From an uncultured Saprospiraceae bacterium (lineage in GTDB: Bacteria; Bacteroidota; Bacteroidia; Chitinophagales; Saprospiraceae): a stretch of DNA of 5,906 nucleotides. The stretch is taken from contig CALGLY010000716.1 of NCBI GenBank assembly GCA_937959095.1, positions 1 through 5,906 of the forward strand, in the 5' to 3' direction. The translations under genes and the position numbers were made by a program. Numbering within the stretch: the first letter of the stretch is position 1; each line of letters starts with the position of its first letter. The notes below the pieces were generated by a model. That model saw only the letters and a program-made list of their open reading frames with translations, did no database searches and had not been told where the DNA came from. Shown here in pieces: positions 1 through 5,538 of the stretch.

Positions 1-384
1 GAAAAAAATGTGGACAAATGTGCCATGAAAGACAACATATTGAAACTCTGCAAGAAGAAAGACAGATGGATGAAGCATTTTGATTGTACCTCTGCACACA
101 GAACTTCCAATATGATGGACAGATTGATGAGGGCTATGAAAAAACATGCTTACAACTCACAGATGTTCCATTCCAAAAACATCAATAAGACAACGGATAA
201 TTTCAGAGCTTTTGCCTTGTTGTATAATTTTGCCCCATCCTGTCCACAAGTTTGGAAAGACAACCACAGTTGGAAAAGTCCTGCTGCCAGATTAAACAAA
301 TTCACATATCATGAAAACTGGTTGTGTAATCTCCTAATTGCTGCCTCTTTGGGGGGAATTAGGCATCAACGCAATCCGTTATAA
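1..384 (+). CDS. Transposase, C-terminal part (gene enters from the left edge)
   Basis: The frame is open from base 1 to the TAA at 382-384 (about 127 residues), so the true start lies outside the window; a GTG at 10 is only an internal codon. The visible part is basic and aromatic. It has an RTSNMMDRLMR segment (about bases 100-132), an FRAFALLYNF helix, a SPAARLN segment and the ending NLLIAASLGG followed by a short RHQRNPL tail. I recognise this arrangement from a family of DDE-type transposases with RTSNMLDRLMR and a C-terminal LNxxxYHxxWLxNLL block. By analogy with other DDE enzymes, the Asp encoded at 118-120 may be the last acidic catalytic residue; that is inference. The C-terminus looks native, so the element's right end should lie just past the stop. 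IS family not assigned. The gene overlaps the end of the minus-strand lipoprotein gene by 19 bases. Confidence 0.72.
   Translation, partial: EKNVDKCAMKDNILKLCKKKDRWMKHFDCTSAHRTSNMMDRLMRAMKKHAYNSQMFHSKNINKTTDNFRAFALLYNFAPSCPQVWKDNHSWKSPAARLNKFTYHENWLCNLLIAASLGGIRHQRNPL
1..384 (+). mobile_element. Right end of an insertion sequence (partial)
   Basis: The transposase fragment implies an insertion sequence whose left part is off the window. The right boundary is not resolved: it should lie between the end of the transposase frame (384) and roughly base 395, where the neighbouring lipoprotein still reads as coherent TPR sequence. Terminal inverted repeats cannot be identified because the left end is not visible, and no target duplication can be tested for the same reason. 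Confidence 0.55.
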
Positions 385-905
385 TCAGCTTTTTTGAATA
401 TTTCGGCGGCTTTTTCAAATTCATTCAGTTGCAGATAGGATAAGGCAATGTGAAAATCATAGGAGTGATCCATCACATAATTATTTCCAAATCGCTGCTT
501 GCAATCCTCAAAATCTTCGATAGCAGCGCGGTAGGTTTTCGCAAAAATACACTTAATAAAAGCTCGATATTCCTGATAGTTTCTTCGATCGTATTGTACG
601 GCTTTGTCGATGTATTCCATCCCTACTTCATGTTTTCCTTGCTTAAAGAGCGGCATGGCTTTTTGTTGCCAAAAATACGCAATCGTAGGATGTTCTTCTA
701 GTGCTTTATCGAGGGCTTCTTGTCGTTCGCGGGTATACAGTCCATGTTTGTTGACTTCAAGCATTGCGGTATCAATAATCGCTTCTTGCGCTGCTTTATC
801 TATTACAGGTATTGGTTCGGCTGCTTGTTCTGTTAGTGTTTTTTGTTCGTTGCAAGCTACTAGAAAGAGGAACGTGATTAGTAGTATATAAGGGAGATTT
901 TGCAT
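366..905 (-). CDS. TPR-repeat lipoprotein, probably truncated at the C-terminus by the IS
   Basis: The 179-residue frame begins at ATG (905-903) with a lipoprotein signal: a short polar start, a hydrophobic stretch at residues 5-17 and lipobox LVAC with Cys18. The mature protein is therefore probably anchored to a membrane facing the periplasm or the outside. Residues 75-175 contain about three TPR-like helix pairs: AYFWQQKAMPLFKQG with the helix after it (75-106), a second unit at 111-140, and a third (FHIALSYLQLNEFEKAAEIF) at 151-170. TPRs bind proteins, so a scaffold role is possible, but no specific function can be given. In similar Bacteroidota lipoproteins that I recall, a further TPR unit and tail follow; here the frame ends nine residues after the third repeat, in the overlap with the transposase gene. 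The last few residues (about DYNGLR) may be encoded by IS DNA. It is best treated as a disrupted gene that may still make a shortened product. Confidence 0.7.
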   Translation of the reverse strand: MQNLPYILLITFLFLVACNEQKTLTEQAAEPIPVIDKAAQEAIIDTAMLEVNKHGLYTRERQEALDKALEEHPTIAYFWQQKAMPLFKQGKHEVGMEYIDKAVQYDRRNYQEYRAFIKCIFAKTYRAAIEDFEDCKQRFGNNYVMDHSYDFHIALSYLQLNEFEKAAEIFKKADYNGLR

Positions 906-938
906 TGTTTAAGCGTGTATTGTTAAAAAATCGGGTGG

Positions 939-1065
939 TTCGGCTTGAATTTCTATTCAAGCCGAAACGTGTTATCGAAACTCCGTTTCGCATGTCGCTT
1001 TTGTTCAAGTTTAGTGTGACGAAACAGAGTTTCGACAGGACATTCAGACTTGAATAGAAATTCAA
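939..1065. repeat. Large nested inverted repeat between two minus-strand genes
   Basis: Four small hairpins are nested in one larger palindrome centred near 1005. Hairpin A is 939-950/955-966, a perfect 12-bp stem with loop TTCT. Hairpin B is CGAAAC 976-981 / GTTTCG 985-990. Hairpin C is CGAAAC 1020-1025 / GTTTCG 1029-1034. Hairpin D is TTGAAT 1050-1055 / ATTCAA 1060-1065. In addition, 945-961 is the exact reverse complement of 1049-1065 (17 bases), and 976-990 matches the reverse complement of 1020-1034 with one mismatch, with equal 14-base spacers on both sides. It lies downstream of the acetyltransferase stop and upstream of the lipoprotein start, so it may also act as a transcription terminator or processing site for the former. 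Read on the minus strand, hairpin A is followed about 10 bases later by a run of six T, a loose terminator layout. Confidence 0.85.
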
Positions 1066-1092
1066 ACCAAGTCTACCCGAATAGTAGTATAG

Positions 1093-1623
1093 TTACCCAA
1101 AAAACTCAGGCGCGTATTCCACAACACCCTGCACCTCATCCAAACTATTCGGCTGCAATTCTATCAGCATGACATTGGCAGAAGGCGCATCAAAGGGGAC
1201 TTTTACACCATATTTCGCCGCTTCTTGATACCCAAAACGCGGATAGTAGTCTTCATGTCCGACGAGCACGATAGAGCTAAAACCTAAGTCTTTTGCTATC
1301 GCATGAGCATGTGTTATCAGTTGCCCGCCGATGCCTTGTCGCTGATAGTTCGGATGTACTGATACGGGCGCGAGGGCTAAAGATTCAAACGCAGTTTGTT
1401 CGGTTTTAATCTTTATTTTAGTCAATAAAATATGTCCTACAATTTTTTCTTCTAGACTTGCTACTAAAGATAATTCGGAGACAAAAGCAGCCGCAGTCCG
1501 TAGGCGAGCTACGAGCAAGTGTTCGCTTTGGTCGCTCTGTTCCATGTTTTGGAAGGCTGCTTCTCCTATTTGTTCTACTACTTGATAATCTGAAGGTGTT
1601 TCTTGTCGAATATTTATTTTCAT
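1093..1623 (-). CDS. GNAT-family N-acetyltransferase, YhbS-like
   Basis: The 176-residue protein starts at ATG (1623-1621) with MKINIRQETPSDY, the usual first strand of the GNAT fold. Motif A, which binds the pyrophosphate of acetyl-CoA, is at residues 82-114: LALAPVSVHPNYQRQGIGG holds the Q/R-x-x-G-x-G signature (QRQGIG, 94-99), followed by the helix LITHAHAIAKDLGF. Motif B continues with SIVLVGHEDYYPRFGYQEAAKYGV (116-140); the G-x-x-x-YYxRFGY pattern is characteristic of the YhbS/COG3153 group. Length fits a single-domain enzyme. It would transfer acetyl from acetyl-CoA to an amine in the cytoplasm, but the acceptor cannot be predicted. The gene is divergent from the alkaline phosphatase across 149 bases; no functional link is evident. 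The start is well supported because the N-terminal strand begins immediately after it. Confidence 0.88.
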   Translation of the reverse strand: MKINIRQETPSDYQVVEQIGEAAFQNMEQSDQSEHLLVARLRTAAAFVSELSLVASLEEKIVGHILLTKIKIKTEQTAFESLALAPVSVHPNYQRQGIGGQLITHAHAIAKDLGFSSIVLVGHEDYYPRFGYQEAAKYGVKVPFDAPSANVMLIELQPNSLDEVQGVVEYAPEFFG

Positions 1624-1669
1624 TTTACAAATTTTTTACGGTTGATTTAAACTAGTATAAGGTATGATT

Positions 1670-1677
1670 TAGTTTTG
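1670..1677 (+). promoter_or_regulatory. Possible -7 element (TAGTTTTG) for the alkaline phosphatase gene
   Basis: TAGTTTTG fits the Bacteroidota -7 consensus TAnnTTTG and lies about 95 bases before the phosphatase start. The nearest upstream TTG (1642-1644) is 25 bases away, longer than the usual spacing, so the -33 partner is poor. No Pho-box-like direct repeats were recognised here. Confidence 0.28.
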
Positions 1678-1772
1678 TAAACATTACTTTGTAAGTTTAT
1701 GCTTTGTAACAATGATAATTTGTTCATATAATTTTTTTCCATTTTTCATTCTGTAATATAAGAATTTTAGTA

Positions 1773-2897
1773 TTGCGACATAGTCTCATTTTATTGATAA
1801 GTTTGGTATGGGGATGCACTAGCACACAGGATACTATTGTTACTACGCGTGTATTTCCTAAAGATCAGCGACCCAAAAACATCGTCTTAATGATAGGTGA
1901 TGGTATGGGCTTATCGGCAGCATCGGCAGCGATGTACACGCAAAATAAACCCATTCATTTAGAACGTTTTCCAGTTGTTGGTTTTCATAAAGCACATTCT
2001 GCGAATAATTTAAAAACAGATTCGGCAGCAGGCGCAACCGCCTTTGCTTGTGGCAATAAAACCTATAATAGCGCTGTGGGCATCAATACCGATTCTACTG
2101 CCTGCGAAACGATTTTGGAGCAAGCCGAAGCACAAGGTTTAGCAACGGGTCTGGTCGTCACTTCGGTCATCACGCATGCTACTCCTGCGGCTTTTTATGC
2201 CCATCAGCTATTGCGCGCGTTTAATGACCAAATAGCAGAAGATTTACTAAAAACCGAAGTAGATTTTATAGTGGGTGGCGGAAAACGCTACTTCGATTAT
2301 CGGGATGGCGATGACCGAAATTTGATAAAAGAATTGAAAGATAAAAATTATGTCGTGCGAACGTTTTTGGAACAGGACTTAGGACAGTTTACAGTTGATC
2401 CCACTAAAAATTTTGCATATTTCACTTCCAATGAGGATCCTTTGCCCGTGATGCAAGGGCGTACCTATCTCCCTTTTGCGAGTCGTATGGCTACTACTTT
2501 TCTAAATCAGCATAGTGATAAAGGCTTTTTTCTGATGATAGAAGGCTCGCAGATAGATTGGGCAGCACATTCCAATCAGGCAGACTATATGCTTGCTGAA
2601 TTACTTGATTTCGATGAAAGTATAGGCGAAGTTCTTGATTTTGCCGATGAAAATCAAGAAACCTTAGTCATCGTGACGGGCGATCATGAAACAGGAGGCG
2701 TGGCAATAAATCCTGGTTCGAAACGCAAAAAACTAAAGATTGGCTTCACCTCCAACGACCATACCTGCACACTTGTACCTGTATACGCTTATGGACCAGG
2801 CGCAGAACACTTTAGCGGTATTTATGATAACACAGCAATAAATCGTAAAATGCGCGCGCTTCTTCAACTCGATACGTCCTCTGTATCACAACGCTAA
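1773..2897 (+). CDS. Alkaline phosphatase, PhoA superfamily, predicted lipoprotein
   Basis: This 374-residue enzyme hydrolyses phosphate monoesters outside the cytoplasm. Active-site residues, matched by motif to E. coli PhoA, are D43 (IGDGMG), nucleophile S84 (TDSAAGATA), T137 in THATPAA, phosphate-binding R148, E257 and D262 in EGSQIDWAAH, H266, D304 and H305 (TGDHETGG) and H330 (NDHT). All metal and catalytic positions are filled. Two differ from PhoA: the D153 and K328 equivalents are H135 and W263, a His/Trp pair known from some other bacterial phosphatases. At 374 residues it is shorter than PhoA (about 470). The start is TTG at 1773: the frame is open back to 1719 but has no ATG or GTG before it, and only this start gives a signal (RHSLILLISLVWGC, with Cys15 as likely lipidation site). 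Trp before Gly-Cys is atypical for a lipobox, so anchoring is less certain than export. Confidence 0.9.
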   Translation: MRHSLILLISLVWGCTSTQDTIVTTRVFPKDQRPKNIVLMIGDGMGLSAASAAMYTQNKPIHLERFPVVGFHKAHSANNLKTDSAAGATAFACGNKTYNSAVGINTDSTACETILEQAEAQGLATGLVVTSVITHATPAAFYAHQLLRAFNDQIAEDLLKTEVDFIVGGGKRYFDYRDGDDRNLIKELKDKNYVVRTFLEQDLGQFTVDPTKNFAYFTSNEDPLPVMQGRTYLPFASRMATTFLNQHSDKGFFLMIEGSQIDWAAHSNQADYMLAELLDFDESIGEVLDFADENQETLVIVTGDHETGGVAINPGSKRKKLKIGFTSNDHTCTLVPVYAYGPGAEHFSGIYDNTAINRKMRALLQLDTSSVSQR

Positions 2898-2950
2898 AGA
2901 ATAATTAAAAATCGCTCTGTTTTTACATCATTATATTGATAATCAATAGT

Positions 2951-2966
2951 CTAAAAGTAGTTTTAG
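2951..2966. repeat. Small hairpin downstream of the alkaline phosphatase gene
   Basis: CTAAAA (2951-2956) and TTTTAG (2961-2966) form a 6-bp stem with loop GTAG. Just before it is an ATTGAT-A-ATCAAT palindrome (2935-2947). Neither has a following T-run, so neither is a convincing terminator; no better one was seen in 2898-3033, which otherwise holds only AT-rich DNA. Confidence 0.3.
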
Positions 2967-3033
2967 TTACTTGTTATCCTATTCTAGCATAATTTTTTTA
3001 CCCTTTTAAACTAAGCATTATCAAAGGAATTTT

Positions 3034-3041
3034 TACCTTTG
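3034..3041 (+). promoter_or_regulatory. -7 promoter element TACCTTTG of the acyl-CoA dehydrogenase gene
   Basis: TACCTTTG is an exact match to the Bacteroidota -7 consensus TAnnTTTG and is followed by GCGC, a context often seen at such promoters. No clear TTG -33 box lies 17-23 bases upstream. Transcription would begin near 3047-3049, giving an untranslated leader of about 85 bases. The element overlaps the TTG that opens the longest reading frame, which argues that the true protein start is further downstream. Confidence 0.55.
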
Positions 3042-3047
3042 CGCATC

Positions 3048-3073
3048 GTAAAAAAAAACACCCCTTTTTTTAC
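3048..3073 (+). promoter_or_regulatory. Hairpin at the predicted 5' end of the dehydrogenase mRNA
   Basis: GTAAAAAAA (3048-3056) is the exact reverse complement of TTTTTTTAC (3065-3073), leaving an 8-base loop AACACCCC. It would sit at the very 5' end of the transcript started from the -7 element at 3034-3041. The loop bases ACACC could also pair with either copy of GGTGT at 3089-3093 and 3094-3098. A role in mRNA stability or regulation is possible but only inferred; the stem is almost all A-U. Confidence 0.45.
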
Positions 3074-3131
3074 AATAAAGTATATTAGGTGTAGGTGTCT
3101 TAAAATCTCACATCTATTAAAGAAGAAAAGA

Positions 3132-4280
3132 ATGGTAGCAGAAACATCAATAGACAATTTGCAGATGATTAGAGAAAGTGCGCGTGAATTTGCTCGCACC
3201 CGCATTCTTCCTCATGTGATGGAGTGGGACGAAGCACAGCACTTTCCAATGGATATGTTCCACGAAATGGGACAATATGGATTTTTGGGCGTACTTGTAC
3301 CAGAAGAATATGGTGGAAGTGGTTTAGGCTATCAAGAATACATCACCGTGATTGAAGAAATCGCGAAGGTGTGTGGTTCTATCGGACTTTCTGTAGCAGC
3401 GCATAACTCGCTTTGTACGAATCACATTTTGATGTTTGGAACAGAGGAGCAGAAGCAAAAATACCTTCCGAAACTTGCTGCTGGTGAGTGGATAGGTGCA
3501 TGGGGACTCACCGAGCCAAATACAGGGAGCGATGCCATGCGGATGAAAGTAGTAGCAGAAAAAGATGGCGACTATTACGTGATAAATGGCGCGAAAAACT
3601 GGATTACGCACGGAAAATCGGGGCATGTAGCGGTCGTGATGACGCGCACAGGAGACTTACTGGATAGTCGGGGTATTACTGCCTTTGTAGTGGAACGCGG
3701 TACACCAGGATTTACAGCAGGAAAAAAAGAGAATAAACTCGGAATGCGTGCATCCGAGACTGCCGAAATGATTTTCGATAACTGTCGAGTGCATAAGAGT
3801 CAAATGCTAGGCAAGGAAGGCGAAGGCTTTATCCAAGCAATGAAAATTCTGGATGGTGGTCGTATTTCTATAGCAGCATTATCCTTAGGTATTGCTAAGG
3901 GAGCTTATGAAGCTTCCGTGAAATATGCAAAAGAACGGGAGCAATTTGGTAAACCGATTTCGCGTTTCCAGGCTATTAGTTTCAAGCTGGCAGATATGGC
4001 TACGAAGATTCAAGCATCCGAATTACTTATCCGTAAATCAGGACATTTGAAAGATAAGCACGAATACATGACCAAAATAGCAGCAATGGCGAAATACTAT
4101 GCTTCCGAAACGGCTGTAGAAGTATCGACGGATGCGGTGCAGATTTTTGGCGGTTATGGCTATACGAAGGATTTCCCAGTAGAAAAATTCTATCGCGATT
4201 CTAAATTATGTACTATAGGAGAAGGAACTTCTGAAATCCAAAAATTGGTAATTTCAAGAGAGGTACTTCATGGAAAATAA
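3132..4280 (+). CDS. Acyl-CoA dehydrogenase (FAD-dependent, short/medium-chain type)
   Basis: The 382-residue cytoplasmic flavoenzyme would introduce the alpha,beta double bond in an acyl-CoA and pass electrons to electron-transfer flavoprotein, as in beta-oxidation. All three family domains are present: an N-terminal helical domain (1-120), a middle beta domain (121-230) with the first family signature [11 protein letters not shown] at 125-135, and a C-terminal helical domain with the second signature [20 protein letters not shown] (337-356). The catalytic base is likely E364 in IGEGTSEIQ, the position used by short- and medium-chain enzymes. Substrate length cannot be read from sequence. 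I place the start at ATG 3132: it follows a purine-rich leader (AAAGAAGAAAAGA), gives the normal family length, and lies downstream of the promoter. The longer frame back to TTG 3039 would add 31 unrelated residues coded by the promoter and leader. The gene stands alone, 151 bases ahead of a terminator. Confidence 0.94.
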   Translation: MVAETSIDNLQMIRESAREFARTRILPHVMEWDEAQHFPMDMFHEMGQYGFLGVLVPEEYGGSGLGYQEYITVIEEIAKVCGSIGLSVAAHNSLCTNHILMFGTEEQKQKYLPKLAAGEWIGAWGLTEPNTGSDAMRMKVVAEKDGDYYVINGAKNWITHGKSGHVAVVMTRTGDLLDSRGITAFVVERGTPGFTAGKKENKLGMRASETAEMIFDNCRVHKSQMLGKEGEGFIQAMKILDGGRISIAALSLGIAKGAYEASVKYAKEREQFGKPISRFQAISFKLADMATKIQASELLIRKSGHLKDKHEYMTKIAAMAKYYASETAVEVSTDAVQIFGGYGYTKDFPVEKFYRDSKLCTIGEGTSEIQKLVISREVLHGK

Positions 4281-4320
4281 ACATTCACTAAAAATAGATA
4301 CAATTCTAGGATGTCTTTGT

Positions 4321-4370
4321 CAAATTGAATATGGAGAATTAATAATTATCCATTTTTAATTTTCAATTTG
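4321..4370. repeat. AT-rich imperfect inverted repeat
   Basis: CAAATTGA (4321-4328) is the exact reverse complement of TCAATTTG (4363-4370). Inside, ATGGA (4331-4335) pairs with TCCAT (4349-4353); the right arm carries about seven extra bases (AATTAAA-like) relative to the left. It has no T-run and sits 40 bases past the dehydrogenase stop. It resembles AT-rich intergenic repeats common in this phylum, but copy number cannot be judged here. Confidence 0.5.
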
Positions 4371-4430
4371 GCGAAGCCACTAATTCTACCCAAGCATTTA
4401 AATTAAGAACAAACTCATATACACAAAAAC

Positions 4431-4468
4431 GAGGCTGCATCCAATATATCGGATGTGGTCTTTTTTTT
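4431..4468 (+). terminator. Rho-independent terminator after the acyl-CoA dehydrogenase gene
   Basis: GAGGCTGCATCC (4431-4442) can pair with GGATGTGGTCTT (4451-4462) as a 12-bp stem including four G-U pairs, with loop AATATATC, followed by an unbroken run of eight T (4461-4468). A run of five A precedes the stem (4425-4429), so weak activity in the opposite direction is possible. It separates the dehydrogenase from the sugar kinase transcription unit. Confidence 0.75.
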
Positions 4469-4507
4469 AGTACTTTTTTTTCTGATAAAAATGATAAATT
4501 CACCCAA

Positions 4508-4515
4508 TACTTTTA
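4508..4515 (+). promoter_or_regulatory. Weak candidate -7 element (TACTTTTA) for the sugar kinase gene
   Basis: TACTTTTA matches TAnnTTTG except for the last base and lies 20 bases before the ATG at 4536. No TTG -33 box was found. It is listed because a promoter must lie between the terminator ending at 4468 and the kinase start, and this is the best match. Confidence 0.22.
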
Positions 4516-4535
4516 CACGCATACAAAATAAAAAA

Positions 4536-5444
4536 ATGGAACCAATTTGGGGCATCGACTTAGGCGGAACGAAAATAGAAGGTGTAATTCTAGAAAATCG
4601 ACATTCGCTGAATATCATTGAACGCACTCGTATTGCTACAGAGGGAGATAAAGGCTATGAGCATATCGTGAATCGCATCGTGGAATTAGTAGAAATTCTA
4701 AAATCCAAAACAGGCTTGCTCCCTAGTACGCTTGGTATTGGTACGCCTGGTACACTCGACCCTTATTCGCAGACGATGAAGAATAGTAATACAACTGCGA
4801 TGAATGGGAAACCACTAAAGAAGGACTTGGAAGCACGACTAGATTTCCCGATTTATATGGCAAATGATGCAAATTGTTTTGCGATAGCAGAGGCGAATCT
4901 AGGTGTAGTGGCTACCGAAATGCCCGAAGCAGAGGTCGTATTTGGCGTGATTATGGGGACAGGTGTAGGTGGCGGCGTAGTAGTGAATGGCAAAGTCCTC
5001 AATGGGCGACATGGCATCGGTGGCGAATGGGGACATAACTTCCTCGATGAATCGGGTGGGATGTGCTATTGTGGGCGTGTGGGTTGTGTGGAAACTATTT
5101 TTTCAGGGCCTTTCTTGGAACGATATTATACTTCTTTGACAGGTAATAAAGTAGGATTAAAGAATATTGTTGCGGCACATCACGCTGGTACGGATGAAGC
5201 GGCTACGCAAACCATGCAACGGCTTGTGCGTATGTTTGGTCGTGCGATGGGCGTAATTATCAATGTCCTCGATCCTGATGCGATAGTGATAGGCGGTGGC
5301 GTGAGTAATATTGATTTACTGTATACGGAAGGGGTAGAAGAAGTGAAAAAATATGTTTTCAATCCGCGTTTAGATACTCGATTCCTGAAACCTAAGCTTG
5401 GAGATAGTGCGGGCGTGTTTGGGGCTGCACTTTTGGTGCCTTGA
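4536..5444 (+). CDS. ROK-family sugar kinase, resembling fructokinase Mak / NagK
   Basis: The 302-residue cytoplasmic kinase would phosphorylate a hexose or amino sugar with ATP. Motifs in order: phosphate-1 loop GIDLGGTK (6-13); sugar-binding segment LGIGTPG (66-72) and NSNTTAMNGKPL; catalytic base D111 in NDANCFAIAEA; phosphate-2 GTGVGGG (141-147); sugar/zinc motif GGEWGH (162-167, E164 and H167); zinc ligands C177, C179 and C184 in CYCGRVGCVET; adenosine motif IVIGGGVSN (250-258). The segments NDANC, GEWGHN, CYCGxxGCxET, LDPDxIVxGGG and the C-terminal GDSAGVxGAA agree with what I recall of E. coli Mak, but ROK specificity is hard to predict, so no symbol is given. I chose ATG 4536, directly before the first strand. 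The frame continues upstream to a GTG at 4455 inside the terminator stem, and a second ATG at 4491 would add 15 unconserved residues. Confidence 0.92.
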   Translation: MEPIWGIDLGGTKIEGVILENRHSLNIIERTRIATEGDKGYEHIVNRIVELVEILKSKTGLLPSTLGIGTPGTLDPYSQTMKNSNTTAMNGKPLKKDLEARLDFPIYMANDANCFAIAEANLGVVATEMPEAEVVFGVIMGTGVGGGVVVNGKVLNGRHGIGGEWGHNFLDESGGMCYCGRVGCVETIFSGPFLERYYTSLTGNKVGLKNIVAAHHAGTDEAATQTMQRLVRMFGRAMGVIINVLDPDAIVIGGGVSNIDLLYTEGVEEVKKYVFNPRLDTRFLKPKLGDSAGVFGAALLVP

Positions 5445-5463
5445 GTTAATTTTTAACTTTTTT
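5444..5463 (+). terminator. Weak intrinsic terminator after the sugar kinase gene
   Basis: AGTTAA (5444-5449) and TTAACT (5453-5458) form a 6-bp A-U-rich stem with loop TTT, leading into a run of six T (5458-5463). The stem begins at the last base of the kinase stop codon. It has the right layout, but low stability makes it uncertain. Confidence 0.35.
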
Positions 5464-5538
5464 CAAATATTGTATAGTCCCAAAAATCCAAAGAAGGTCT
5501 TTAGTTCGTAAGTAAGGTAGAATTAATAAAAATATAAT

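Noticed and set aside
450..891. Plus-strand open frames opposite the TPR lipoprotein gene
   Set aside because: They are antisense shadows of a well-supported lipoprotein with a signal peptide and TPR pattern; their translations show no domain.
796..1065. Minus-strand 89-residue frame across the inverted repeat
   Set aside because: It overlaps the lipoprotein in another frame, is composed largely of the palindrome, and has no recognisable protein features.
939..1065. CRISPR-like array reading of the repeated TTGAAT/CGAAAC segments
   Set aside because: The copies are mirror images in one palindrome, not direct repeats with unique spacers.
1093..2897. Possible functional pair of acetyltransferase and alkaline phosphatase
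   Set aside because: The genes are divergent with separate leaders, and nothing in either protein links their chemistry.
3324..3626. Minus-strand 100-residue frame inside the acyl-CoA dehydrogenase gene
   Set aside because: The sense strand encodes conserved family motifs throughout; the antisense translation is cysteine/histidine-rich noise.
5180..5362. Minus-strand 60-residue frame inside the sugar kinase gene
   Set aside because: It is antisense to the conserved ROK adenosine-binding region and has no support of its own.
3132..5444. Dehydrogenase and sugar kinase as one operon
   Set aside because: A good intrinsic terminator (4431-4468) and a 255-base gap separate them, and their reactions belong to different pathways.
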